64,000 nt of DNA, taken from assembly GCF_035083965.1 (NCBI RefSeq), contig NC_089722.1:39789958-39853957 (forward strand). The letters are read 5' to 3'. This DNA comes from Branchiostoma lanceolatum. Taxonomy: Eukaryota > Chordata > Leptocardii > Amphioxiformes > Branchiostomatidae. Shown one piece after another: positions 11,835 to 22,069 of the stretch (within the stretch, counting starts at the first letter, position 1; each line of letters starts with the position of its first letter). A program made the position numbers and the translations under genes. The notes under the pieces were generated by a model, which did no database searches, was not told the DNA's origin, and saw only the letters and a program-made list of their open reading frames with translations.

Positions 11835-12484
11835 AAAGGATTTCGAAGGTCCTGACTTACCACCCGAAAAAATTAAAATCTGTGAGCTCATTTCCAACAA
11901 CTCGTGTAAACTTCTTCGTTTCATTCATTTTCAATTCTATTTAAGATATTTTGTATGGCAATAAACACATATCATCTCTATCTGAAAGCATTGATATCAT
12001 AAAGGGTCCATTATTATGACATTCTTCAGGTCGATAATCAAGGTCAATAATAAATTTATTACATCTACAGAGGGTTGTGTCGGCCTTCATCTTTTAACCC
12101 TCATCCGACCGTATGGGGTCATATGTGCCATATAAACATTTTTTTGTTTGTTTATGTACATGTCTTACAACATCTGAGAAATTTTTACCGGGATTGGCCA
12201 TTTTTTTGTGGGAGTTAAACTCTAAAGTGTGCGTGTTGTCCGCTGGGGTACAAACGGACCCCAGATGATTTTGCATTGTTTATTAGGCCACAGCAAGTAA
12301 ATTTTATGGATGACATCCTCCGCAGACCCCAAAATTAATGAGATAGGGCGAAAAAAAACAAGGCGGGCCAAAAAAACAAGATTCCTATATTTTCAAATTT
12401 TGAGATCATAAATCTTGTTAAAAAAGAATTGAGGCGACGAAATATTATATCATGACCAACAGGTCTTTCATTCCTGTATTCAAC

Positions 12485-12519
12485 CAATGAGGTTTCATAT
12501 ATCGTATAAAACCTCCTTG
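12485..12519. repeat. Small imperfect palindrome with 7-bp flanking repeats (copy D)
   Basis: The 35-bp hairpin starts CAATGAGGTTT and ends AAACCTCCTTG. It is flanked by ATTCAAC (12478-12484) and ATTCAGC (12520-12526), six of seven bases identical. It matches the ends of the perfect copies at 18842, 19562 and 19737 and seems to be an older relative. Confidence 0.55.
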
Positions 12520-12596
12520 ATTCAGCAGTAAACATGTCCTTGTAGATGTGTACTAGTATATATTGCAATAGACTAACTACAACAAATATAGAAAAG

Positions 12597-12950
12597 AGCT
12601 TGTTGTACCATCATCTGAAGCAACTAAACTGGCTATTCATGTGATGAAACACCTTGTGTAATACAGCTCAATTAACTAGACCCCCCCCCATTATTTGTAT
12701 AATGTCCTTGCTAGAACAAATGCAGAAAACAGCTTGTTATTATACCATCATGGACAGAAACTACACTGGGTATTCATATGCAATGAAACACCTTAGACTG
12801 TCAACATTAAACTGTTCTTGAAGATGTGTATACAGCTCAATTAACTAGAACAAACACAGAAAACAGCTAATGTCATACCACCATGGGCAGGAACTACACT
12901 GGGTATTCATATGCAATGAAACACCTTAGACTGTCAACATTTATGACATA
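12597..12950. repeat. Three-copy tandem repeat inside the Harbinger-like element
   Basis: Three diverged units of roughly 110-150 bp share ACCATCATGGACAG-type words, ACACTGGGTATTCATATGCA, ATGAAACACCTTAGACTGTC and CAGCTCAATTAACTAGA. The middle unit is longest. Non-coding. Confidence 0.7.
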
Positions 12951-13377
12951 TTTGCCAATTTTTCTGGCATATTGACCACCGTCGGAGGGCAATGAAATTT
13001 CTTGTTTTTTATTTCGAAATCAGGCGAAAATTAATGAGCGCGCTGATGTCATCCATCAAAATTACTTGCTGTGGCCTTACGTAATCTGAAGAAATTCCTG
13101 TCGAATAACAGAAATGTGCTATTATTGCCATTATAGCAACACTTAATTGCATGTTGCTTAGAAAAGTATGATACAGACTTTTTCAGAATACAGGTAGCAT
13201 TTTGGTGTAAAATGTGATTTTTACTCATTTTACTGAAGACGACAAAAAGAGTCCGCATGTATGACTCAGATAGGTTTGGATACCAAGCTAGTTTTCTGTG
13301 CACAAAAGTTGTGCTAACATTAAAAGACCATACGCGTGTTTAGGAATAATTTCAATGCCGCCGCGAAAATATTATGT

Positions 13378-13383
13378 TTTATT
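13378..13383 (-). terminator. Candidate poly(A) signal of the NCAM-like gene
   Basis: TTTATT on plus gives AATAAA on minus, about 655 nt after the stop codon. It would give a 3' UTR of about 0.68 kb. The 13.4-14.0 kb stretch shows nothing else. Confidence 0.35.
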
Positions 13384-14036
13384 TCACGCACTCACTTGGC
13401 AAGTATTGATAGGTAAGAAGCACCAACCAGATTTCGAGTGAAACACTTTTAATATCTGAACTAAGATCGATAAAGACGATACAACTGTGGCCCGATAGTG
13501 CCATCAAGAACATAGAAATACACCCCAGTCTAAATTGTTACTATTTGGTCAGGATTAGCAATTTGCCACTGTACATTGTCATAGGGAAAACAAGCATTGC
13601 TAAAAGTACTGTTTGTAGAAGGGACATGTTTGTAATATTGCGAGGAACTATCATTGATCACTACAAAAAGTATGATCAGACGTTGTAACTAGAATAAAAC
13701 AAAAATTTAAACGGACAAAGACAATCCACAAATCGAGATAATATAACAGAGTTACAGAAGAGGTACATCGTCAGCGTAAAACATTGTAGTTACATAATTA
13801 TACTAGCACGGGTTTTCAACAACATTTTCAAAATCGATCGACTAGTAAAAATTGTTTACATTCATAACATCGTTTACAAAGTTCTTACAACCTAACGGGA
13901 TTAAAATGTATTTCATTCATCCTTTAAAACGGGTGGTTTTTTATACATCAGTTGATTAACCAGGTTCATATAAAAAGCGGAACGAACTTCGAATTCAATG
14001 TCTGAACGGATTGTATGATTTAAAGTTCAGCATTAA

Positions 14037-17000
14037 CTAGACAGCTAGGCCATTCGGTTGGTCTTCTGGGGTGCCTTCTTCCTTGGTCTCGTCCAGAAGC
14101 AAGGTCGTCTCAGTGCTTTCAGCCACGTCAGTTCCCCCGACCACGTCCGGCTTGGCTGTCACAGCTTCATCTTCTGACGTCACAGTGTCATTTTTCTCTT
14201 CCTTGGCGTTTCCTTCTTCAACGAGTTCGCTGTTTGCAGTCTTTTCAGTTTCGTCCTTCGGATCCTGGCCGTTGCTGTCTTCAACAGAATCGCTCTTTTC
14301 AGCTTTGCCTTCTTCGCAGGACTTCTCGGGCACCTTTTCGGCAGCATCAGTCGGTTCTGCGCCGTCCTGGTTGCGCGAGCGCTTGAGCTTGCTCCACCAG
14401 ATAGCAATTGGAAGTTTCACTGCCTTCGCTTTCTTGACATCTTGTGATGTGGCGTCCTCGGTGGCGGGTGCCGGCTTGGGCTCAGCAGGCTCGGGTTGGG
14501 ACTCTGCTGCTGATGTCATGGTGGTCTCCACCTCTTCCGCTGGCGCCTCTTCGTTCTTGATGGGGATGCTCTTGGCGTTGCCGCGGACCCTGTTCCAGAT
14601 GAAAAGCGTGGCGCCGCCTTTACCAAGCGCGCAGCACGTGACGTCAGCCGCTACGATGAGTATCAGCAACACGACAATGACGATAGCTGCCGTGCCGCCC
14701 GCCGACACGCCTCCAACCTGCTTCGCCGTAACCTCTTCCGCAGTCATGAATAGGAAGTCGCTCATCCCAATGGTTCCAGAGGCTTTCCTGGCGTAGACTC
14801 TTCCCTCGTACTCAGTGTCAGGCTGCAGATCGGTGATGAAGACTGTGCTGACGCTGTCGTTCTTGCTGCATGGCAAGGTGACGTTGTTCCACTGGTGACG
14901 AAGCTTGTTAGTACGGATTGGCCGGTAAGACACAATGCAGTCCGTGACAGGGTCGGCAAGATCAGCGGGGACGGAAGCCCGGAGTTCGTACCCTACAGCC
15001 TCTGTGCTCATTTTGCGGCTCAAGATGGTCGGAGCATCTGGGTTGGCGTCTTCAGTCAGGGTTGTGAAGTTCAGAGAGTCGGAGGGGTCGCTGGCGCCTG
15101 CGATGTTGACGCCTCGCACGCGGACAGCGTAGGAAGTGTTCTTAGCCAGTCCGTCCAGAGTCACGGTCGTCATCGAGGCATCCCCCACCTGTGAAGACAT
15201 GTCTCCGTTGGAGCCGCTGATCTCCGTGACGTAGTGGGTCACGGGGACCCCGCTCTCGCTGTACGACTTCTTGAACATGATGGTGGCTTGACTGGCGGAC
15301 AGGTGCGCGACTTTCAGACCGGTGGGCGGGGTGGGGACGGCTGCCTCCCGAAGGATGATGTTCCTTGACACGCTCCCCAGTCCGTTGAATGCTGTGCAGT
15401 TGTATTCTCCGTACGACGTAGAGTTGTTGACTTTGAGCCCCAGGATGCTCACGCCAGCCGCTGTGTAGATCATGACGTTGCCGTCAGACGAGGGAAGGAG
15501 TTCTCTGCCGTTGCGGTACCAGGCCATCTGCGGGGTGGGGTTGCCGCGAGCGCTGCAGCTGATGTTGACGGTGAAGCCGACCACAGCTCCGACGGTGTCC
15601 GGTGTGTCCATGAACACTGCTGGTGGGTACAGTACGGACACCCGGATGTCTCGCTCAGCGAACCGTCCGTCACTCGTCACAGACGCCTCACACCTACAAA
15701 CAAAATGAACGAGACGATTAGTGTATATAGGGCGCAGAGAGAAAGACACAGACAGAGCGTAATACAAAGACAATTAAGCCAAAAAGATGCACTTCTTTGG
15801 GTTGATCAAGTAAAAAAACGTTTACGTGTGTATATTATACTTAAGCAAAAGTTACTTACACATATATTTTTGTAACGAGTTTGAATGGCTCTCCAATCTT
15901 AGCATCTTGTGCACAAACAGTCAAACTATCAGACAAGAGAAACTGCCAAGTCCAAGCTATGCAGAAGCACGTTAAGGGCAGATGAAGAAAACTAATGAAC
16001 ACATCAAGTGCAGATGTTGATTTCATCATTGATCAACAAGACCGTAAATATCCACACAATGAGAAAACGTACGTGTAAATGCCGGCATCTTGGAGCTGAA
16101 TGTTGCCGATGACGAGGTTGTTGTTGGCCATTTTGCGGTACTTGGCGCTGTTGCCGACCTCGTTGTTGTCGCGGTACCACACCACAGTGGGATGGGGGTC
16201 TCCGGACACCTGGCACTCAAGAACTGCGTCACTGCAAAGGAAACGTGGAGGTTAGTATGGCTATGGCTATAGCTAAAACCAGGCTGGATAAACTTCCCAA
16301 ACTAAATACAGCCCTTTCTTGGTAGAGATAATTAGGATGATCTGGTTGATAAGATAACACCTCAGAGTACATCATTGTAGCCCTAAGTGTACATATATAC
16401 ATAAGTCACCTGTAAAATTTTATACACTGACTGTTAAATACTTATCGAAATATCTACATTCAACAAAAGACATTCAACAAAAGGATTCGTTGCACACAAA
16501 GCATTCAGGAGCCTTTTCGCTGAGCTTGGCGTCTCGTGCCGCAACGTGATTATCAAGAGCCAACTCGGACCAATTCTACCAATGATAACGCTAAAATGAC
16601 TGTCAAAACCGTACATGCAAAATTCAAAGCAAATAAGCTGGGACTATGGTGCTTTCCTGAAATAAGACACGTTGCTATTTTCGCAATGGTTTATGCAGGT
16701 ATTCATAGTTGTAACAACATAAAAATGTCTGACCTGTTGACTTGGAAGTTCTGCTCAGCCGGTGCGCTGTCGAATGTGATGGGCTTAAACACTATCAGCA
16801 TAGAGGTGATCTCGTCCCCAGAATCCCCTCGACAAGTGTAGTTTCCTGCAAATGACACAATAAGGAATTAAGAATAGAAATATAGCAGTGTGACGAAATC
16901 ATGTGTTAAGATACTCAAACACTTGACTACCAGCCTCCGCGGGTCGCTAGGAAAATAGTAGAAATTGGCAAAATAGAGTCAACTGTATGAAGGGAGTCGG

Positions 17001-18339
17001 CTATGTCGACAGGGTCCAATATTGCAACCCTAACTGCGGCTGCGAATGTTACCCTCCATGGCCAAAGCCCCCCGCAAATGTTCTCCTATAGCCAGTGTGG
17101 TCTGGTAGAGACTATTCAAACACTAACTCTACTGGAGTCTACTTGTAAAAAATGATGTGCTGATGTTATTATTCAGTCAAGTTGTGTTCAGAGTCCTTTT
17201 GGCGCCTTCTACTTCTAAGACATAAGAACGGTATAGAAAATGTGGTAACTAAGAAAATAAAGGCAACAGTTACTTAAGCAGCTGGGTAAATATCACAGTT
17301 ACAAACGAAAGATAATTATTGTAATGGGTGCCACCGGAAACATCTTATAATTACAGTTACCGAAACATATCCACCTGCTTAAGGTACCTTGCATATCTCA
17401 TTACAATCGACGAAATATCGTACATTCGACAACAGATAACGTTTCATGTCTTAGTTACCAATATGATTTAATACTTCAGTGAAAGTAAGGCATTTGTTGG
17501 TGTGCGTGGAGGGGGGTATGATATGCTGCACTCAACGTAATGACAAATTGGCAAGGAATTGGACATGTTATCAACAGCATGGAACTTGGAAGCATCAATG
17601 TCGGGTTGGATTATGATGGCATTTTAGAAATAATTTTCGGCGCTAGAAATGTTACACTTTTCAAATGGTGTGTATCTCACTGGACTGCGGCAAATTGTCA
17701 GTTGGCAATCACAGTGGCGCCAATGAACGCGATTAAGAATTGCAAAAATGGCGCAAATGACCGAAAAATAGCACAGAATGGGGAATATCCTTTCGTCACT
17801 ACAAATCTCTTATGGGTTATCATTGTACATTGGCAACACAGAGATATCTCGATAAGATAATCATGATCTGGTATGAAATTGTTTGGATTATCTGGGTTTC
17901 ATATGCAAATGTTTCGCGGGGTAAAGTTGGCACAAATTCGCAAGTTGGCGCAGTGAAGCGAAATACCGCTTTTATAATCAAATACAGATAAGATGAAGTC
18001 TACAGAACTACAGGAAAATTCCAAACAACACAAAATGGATAACGATAAAAGCTACAAACCTCCGTCCGGCCGCTGTATCTGCAGCACTCTCAGCCTGGAC
18101 AGCCCCTGTGAGCTCTCCGTGAACACACGCACACCTGTCCCGCTGATCTCGGCTCCGGTTGGTCCATACCATCTCAGGTTCTGATTGGCCACAGACGTAC
18201 TGACGTCACTGCAGGTGAAGATGATGTCCTCTCCCTCCTTCCGAACAACCGAAGGGCTGTCCGGAAGAACCCGAACTTGGCCGAACACGCCCCGAACACA
18301 CGTCACCAGTAGAAGCAGCACACGGAAATCCATCGACAT
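14037..18339 (-). CDS. NCAM/fasciclin-II-like adhesion receptor (3 Ig, 2 FN3, TM)
   Basis: Coding exons 18339-18060, 16845-16734, 16231-16073 and 15693-14037 (stop TAG 14039-14037) join in phase to 735 residues. I chose ATG 18339 because it follows a strong acceptor (TTTCTTTCTCTAG) and opens a signal peptide, MSMDFRVLLLLVTCVRGVFG. Three Ig domains follow, with cysteines near residues 43/98, 137/185 and 230/283 and tryptophans in LRWYG, VVWYR and MAWYR. Two fibronectin III domains lie at about 304-397 and 403-500. A membrane helix, AAIVIVVLLILIVAADV, lies at about 519-536. The roughly 195-residue cytoplasmic tail is rich in E, K, A, P and T. NCAM family proteins mediate homophilic cell adhesion and neurite outgrowth; usual members have five Ig domains, so this is a short version. 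All of the third Ig, the FN3 domains, the membrane span and the tail lie in one 1.66-kb exon, which is unusual for the family. Confidence 0.88.
16925..17120 (-). repeat. Dispersed repeat family B, copy 2 (reverse orientation)
   Basis: This is the reverse complement of 10010-10213: ACCAGCCTCCGCGGGTCGCT ... GAAGGGAGTCGGCTAT ... CTCCATGGCCAAAGCCCCCC ... GTCTGGTAGAGACT. It lies in the first coding intron of the NCAM-like gene. Roughly 80-85% similar by eye. Confidence 0.75.
17655..17965. repeat. Dispersed inverted-repeat element, family A copy 4
   Basis: The left end TATCTCACTGGACTGCGGCA at about 17670 matches the copies near 5090 and 5550. The right end GTTGGCGCAGTGAAGCG at about 17944 is its inverted partner. 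The interior has GGCGCCAATGAACGCGATTA. Intronic in the NCAM-like gene. Confidence 0.55.
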
Positions 18340-18841
18340 GGTCACTAGAGAAAGAAAAAGATAATGAAAGAGTTACCACGCCATCTTGATTGGGAAGTAT
18401 TTCATCCAAACCAACAAAATGTAGGATTTTGATGGCAGTCATGACAGAAACTTGTGACTTTGCCTCAACTAAGTATTTGATGTTTGATTTGTAGACTACT
18501 TTGGCAACTTAAGTAAAAAGATTGCGACAATACCGTTTTCGTTCAGAACTATTCATATGATACCACCGAATTTAGTCTAACGAAAAACTGTTGACGCACA
18601 CGGCCGTTTGCGCTCTGATCTGCACATTTAAATGATAATCTCAACGGATGGTATGTAAATCGCGAAGCCACACGTGCACACTATCGCCCGTTGTAGCTGA
18701 TAGCTGACAAAATTGCTTTTGCTCCAAAATGAGAACCATATAACTTAAAAAACTGCACTAAGTTTGCTAAAATATTAGTAGCTATCAGAACATGCTTTAA
18801 CTTTAAGCAGAACTTGAACAGATAACTGTGCGTAGTTGACT

Positions 18842-18866
18842 CAAGGAGGTTATAAAGACCTCCTTG
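18842..18866. repeat. Ultra-short palindromic insertion (copy A)
   Basis: 25 bp starting CAAGGAGGT and ending ACCTCCTTG, near-perfectly palindromic. It is flanked by exact 7-bp repeats GTTGACT at 18835-18841 and 18867-18873, extendable to 8 bp if the first element base is shared. Lies in the 5' intron of the NCAM-like gene. Confidence 0.75.
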
Positions 18867-19209
18867 GTTGACTCTAATCTAAAAAGCTTGGTCGCATGGG
18901 CACAACACCACATGTATGAGATTATTTTCCTTCGCGAAAACCTAAATGCGTCGGTTTTATTGTTACTTCACATTCAAACTTTGCAGTAAATCGTGTTGAT
19001 ACGAATAAAAGATTGGAACCGCCAATACTACTCTAAGCAGTCATAATTTGTCTAGGAACACGAAATCTAGCAGGCAGCGTGGCCATGCGACTGATACTGG
19101 TAACAAAGGAACAGGTTCAAACAAAAAAATACAAGTATATTCCTTACTGCAACCAATGCAGCCCCTTGTTAACTATGCTAAAGGCCCAATAAATTAGAAG
19201 TAAACTTAC

Positions 19210-19350
19210 CTGGCGTTTTAACTTGAGAGAGAATCGGCAAAGCTTCTGGACAGCAGTAGTGTTGCAGGTAGAAAACGGGAACGTTGGCGTGCCTTGTTCA
19301 AGCGACGCTGAAAACTGAGACAAACTTCCCGCGGATTCCGGTTCTATTTA
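19210..19350 (-). promoter_or_regulatory. Putative first (non-coding) exon and promoter of the NCAM-like gene
   Basis: On the minus strand AAACGCCAG|GTAAGTTTA gives a strong donor at 19210/19209, which can splice to the acceptor just before the start codon at about 18344. An AT-rich AATAAATAG lies near 19350-19343. If it acts as a TATA box, transcription would start near 19315. No other promoter signal is clear. Confidence 0.4.
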
Positions 19351-19561
19351 TTCTGATTTTTCATCCGGGTCTTTACCATTGTCTGCAGGTGCTACATTAT
19401 GCAAATCTCCGCCCAGACCAAGCTGTGTCTAATCACATTTGCATGAGACCATTGTCTGGGTGCGGCGCACCTTATAATTGGCTCAAATGTGATGCAAATC
19501 CATGCGCGTAGGCGAGAGTACATACAGATACAATATTTCTACTGTTAGTCATAGCTTAGAC

Positions 19562-19585
19562 CAAGGACATTATATAATGTCCTTG
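19562..19585. repeat. Ultra-short palindromic insertion (copy B)
   Basis: A perfect 24-bp palindrome, CAAGGACATT...AATGTCCTTG. It is flanked by exact 7-bp repeats CTTAGAC at 19555-19561 and 19586-19592. Upstream of the NCAM-like gene. Confidence 0.75.
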
Positions 19586-19736
19586 CTTAGACTAGTTCTT
19601 TGTATTTGTTAACTATTACCCGATGATTAGCAATAGTTCGACTTTCATGTGCGTACGTTGCCATACATTTGTCGCTCAATAAAGTTCTTCTTTCATCAAC
19701 GTAAATATGTAACAAATGACTATTCTTTAGATCTAT

Positions 19737-19758
19737 CAAGGAGGTTTAAACCTCCTTG
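19737..19758. repeat. Ultra-short palindromic insertion (copy C)
   Basis: A perfect 22-bp palindrome, CAAGGAGGTTT and its complement AAACCTCCTTG. It is flanked by exact 7-bp repeats GATCTAT at 19730-19736 and 19759-19765. Confidence 0.75.
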
Positions 19759-20212
19759 GATCTATCTAATATTTCTACGTACGATGAGGCAGTGGCCAAT
19801 GAAGTTTAAATCACCAATGAAAAGTCTTACATTTTTTTATGATCAGTGCGTTTTGTGCTTTCAGTGGAAATGTATTTTTTTATAACTTTTTCTGGTGGAA
19901 GCTCAGAGATTGTTTTAATTGTATCGAAAAGCTTGTTTCCTTTAAGTTTTAGCTTGTTTCTTTTAGCGTTTCTCCCCCGTCCTGGAAAAAGTGCATTATG
20001 ATTCCGAATAGCAACATATACGATAAGTCTCAGACCACACAAAACAACAAAAACATAACCCTCTGCACTAAAATAAACAATTTCTCAACAGGTATAAACA
20101 AAAAAAAAAATAGATAAACCAACAATTAACAAACAAATTACCTCTGAAAACATTAGCTTCATTTAATAGGCAGGAAACAACATTGGAGCAGTAATGCTGT
20201 CGTAGTGATTTC

Positions 20213-20218
20213 TTTATT
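20213..20218 (-). terminator. Possible distal poly(A) signal for the VLK-like gene
   Basis: AATAAA on the minus strand about 1.85 kb beyond the stop codon. It would make a long 3' UTR containing the inverted-repeat element at 20565-21206 and the foldback at 21950. A nearer site is equally possible. Confidence 0.25.
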
Positions 20219-20285
20219 CACAATCGCAGTAATAGATTTTCATGAAATATTCTGAAATGCACTAATTTGTTTATCAACTTTATGC

Positions 20286-20500
20286 CAACAATAGGTAGTT
20301 AAGACAACTGACAGATACTCTACAGTCTTCCTGTGAGGTAAAGCAGCTTAACTCTTTTTTGAAAACAATAGGTAGTTACAGTTAGACAACTAATAGATGC
20401 TCTACCCTTGTGACAAAATAGCTTTTTTCAAACAATAGGCAGTTACAGGTAGACAACTAACAATTAATCTACAGTCCACCTGTGTGACAATGCAACATTT
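20286..20500. repeat. Three-copy tandem repeat, about 75-85 bp unit
   Basis: Each unit contains ACAATAGGTAGTTA, a GACAACTRAYAG word and a CTCTAC or CTACAG word. Copies start near 20289, 20368 and 20433 and are diverged. Non-coding. Confidence 0.6.
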
Positions 20501-20564
20501 TTATGCATGATGCAATTTTTATGCATGATGCAAGTACAAAATATACAGTTCATTTAGACCCCAT

Positions 20565-21206
20565 TCACACTCATTTTTTTTCAATCGCGATTGAAGTATA
20601 ATCGCGATTGTTCGATCCGATCGCGATTGAACGCAAAGAAACTTTTGCGTTCACACTGCTTTTCGCCAAGTGGATTAAAGATCATTAAGTACGCCGTGAT
20701 CCGATCGCGATTGAAGCACGATTGAAGCATGCCATCGGCGATCATCTGGTAAATGTTGTTGTCCTTGTTTTGTGTCTATTCTTCCGCTAGACATTGTCAC
20801 TTGGTGCGGTAAATGTCCCTCTTTCGGTGACATTTCCCCAGTTTGGCCTGCACCTCCTCTCTCCCCCAGATTGCGATGAGGACCCTGGTCTCCTCGATGA
20901 CCCCATGTACCCGCATGTATGACCTCCCACCCCCGGAACCAGCCGAAATCTCCGCCGATCGCGAAGGAATGAATCGTACTTGTGTTCACACTCAAAATTT
21001 GATAGGATTGGATTGGATCCGATCACGATTAATCCAATCAAACTACCTCCGGAGGTAGTTACAATCCAATCGCGATTGGATCGTTTTGGATCGTTCCAAT
21101 CGCGATTGAGAGCGTTCACACTGAAAAAACCAATCGCGATCGGATCGATTCAATCGCGATTATACTTCAATCGCGATTGAAAAAAATGAGTGTGAACGGG
21201 GTATTA
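20565..21206. mobile_element. Inverted-repeat DNA element, about 640 bp, with CAATCGCGATTG repeats
   Basis: The left end, ACCCCATTCACACTCATTTT then CAATCGCGATTGAAG, is repeated inverted at the right (CTTCAATCGCGATTG then AAAATGAGTGTGAACGGGGT). Arms are about 50 bp and nearly identical. The palindromic word CAATCGCGATTG recurs several times in both subterminal regions, as transposase-binding repeats often do. The middle holds a fragment of a SANT/Myb-like coding exon on the minus strand. The superfamily is not fixed by what I see. Confidence 0.75.
20797..20916 (-). pseudogene. SANT/Myb-like (trihelix) domain fragment inside the DNA element
   Basis: The minus-strand frame from ATG 20916 to TGA 20799-20797 encodes 39 residues, including EETRVLIAIWGREEVQAKL and CHRKRDIYRTK. 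This is the pattern of Myb/SANT-like DNA-binding domains seen in Harbinger-linked proteins and captured host genes (E-x-x-x-L-I-x-I-W ... Q-x-K-L ... R-x-x-x-I-Y). The leading tryptophan of the domain is in another frame (GTWGHRGD), so it is broken by a frameshift. It is either a remnant of the element's own second ORF or a captured exon. Confidence 0.5.
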
Positions 21207-21596
21207 TTTACATATAAAATTGTTACAAAATATCTACAACCCTAACAATAACAAACTTGTACATGTAGGGTAGGAGCAGAATTGTGATAGTAGATCTTTA
21301 CGCATTCTATCACTCTTCATTTAAAAAAGTCATCTACACCAAAATTTCCCCAAATACTGTAGTATGCCTCTAAACATATCAATTATATACTAATTTCCTA
21401 TGTAATGGCATAACTAAATGAAATGTTTAGCACCAATGCTGGATAATAGCAAGAACAAAGCCGACCTGGAGTGCATTAGTATCATACATGTTAGCAGTAT
21501 TTCTAGATAAAAGGGAAAGGCAACAAAAAATTCCATTTGAGACTTTTAATATACAAAAAAAAAGGTTAAGCTTTAGTTTATCTGTTATTCAGATAG

Positions 21597-21935
21597 ACAA
21601 AGGTATAATATCAGGGGGTGGAGAGCACTTTGAAATCATACATGGACAATGTACGTTTACCTCTTCCCACATTGATTGTCATGGTTTAACTATTCTAATC
21701 CAATATAGATATAGATATACTTCTTTCCACAAAACTTAAGCAAAGCACGATTCTTCTGATTTTAACAGGTCAACATCAGGGGGTGGATACCACTTGTACA
21801 ATGTACCTCTTTCAACAAATTGATTGTCATGGTTTAACTATTCTAATCTAATATAGATCTAGATACGCTACTTGTAACTTTCCACAAATCTAAAGCAAAA
21901 CACACTTCTTCTGATTTTGACAGGTCACTTCCCCA
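21597..21935. repeat. Tandem duplication, about 170-bp unit
   Basis: Two copies share ATCAGGGGGTGGA, ATTGATTGTCATGGTTTAAC, TATTCTAATC-AATATAGAT and CTTCTTCTGATTTTRACAGG or its start. Copy 1 is about 21606-21770 and copy 2 about 21773-21935. Non-coding, likely in the 3' UTR of the VLK-like gene. Confidence 0.7.
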
Positions 21936-21949
21936 TCTCTCCTAACAAC

Positions 21950-22062
21950 TAATCTCCAAGCAGATGTAATGGTGGCAAAAGGCAACTGGCATTGGTGAAA
22001 ATAAAAACTCCCTTTGCCAGTTGGATACAGTCTTTGCCACCGTTAGATCTGCTTGGAGATTA
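21950..22062. repeat. Foldback MITE next to the VLK-like stop codon
   Basis: TAATCTCCAAGCAGATGTAA then TGGTGGCAAA on the left, and TTTGCCACCGTTAGATCTGC then TTGGAGATTA on the right, form inverted arms of about 30 bp. The 113-bp element ends 8 bp beyond the stop codon, inside the 3' UTR. Single arms of the same family occur at about 25955-25975 and 44848-44868, and a related one at 45303. Confidence 0.75.
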
Positions 22063-22069
22063 CAAACAA

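Larger units (their letters stand above)
12285..13083. mobile_element. Harbinger-like non-autonomous element, about 790 bp, family H
   Basis: The left arm after TTA (12284-12286) is GGCCACAGCAAGTAAATTTT then ATGGATGACATCC. The right arm, read inverted from about 13078, is GGCCACAGCAAGTAATTTTG then ATGGATGACATC, and is followed by TTA. Terminal inverted repeats of about 50 bp starting GGCC with a TTA/TAA target duplication match PIF/Harbinger MITEs. The interior holds a three-copy tandem repeat and one tiny palindromic insertion. No transposase is present. Confidence 0.7.

Noticed and set aside
14071..14796. 241-residue open frame on the plus strand
   Set aside because: It is the antisense shadow of the Ser/Glu/Lys/Ala-rich cytoplasmic tail of the NCAM-like gene. 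Its composition (S, V, A runs) mirrors the sense codons and it has no motif.
19827..20042. 71-residue minus-strand frame (GRGRNAKRNKLKLKGNKLF...)
   Set aside because: No recognisable family and no splice context. It lies in AT-rich DNA that is probably the 3' flank of the VLK-like gene.
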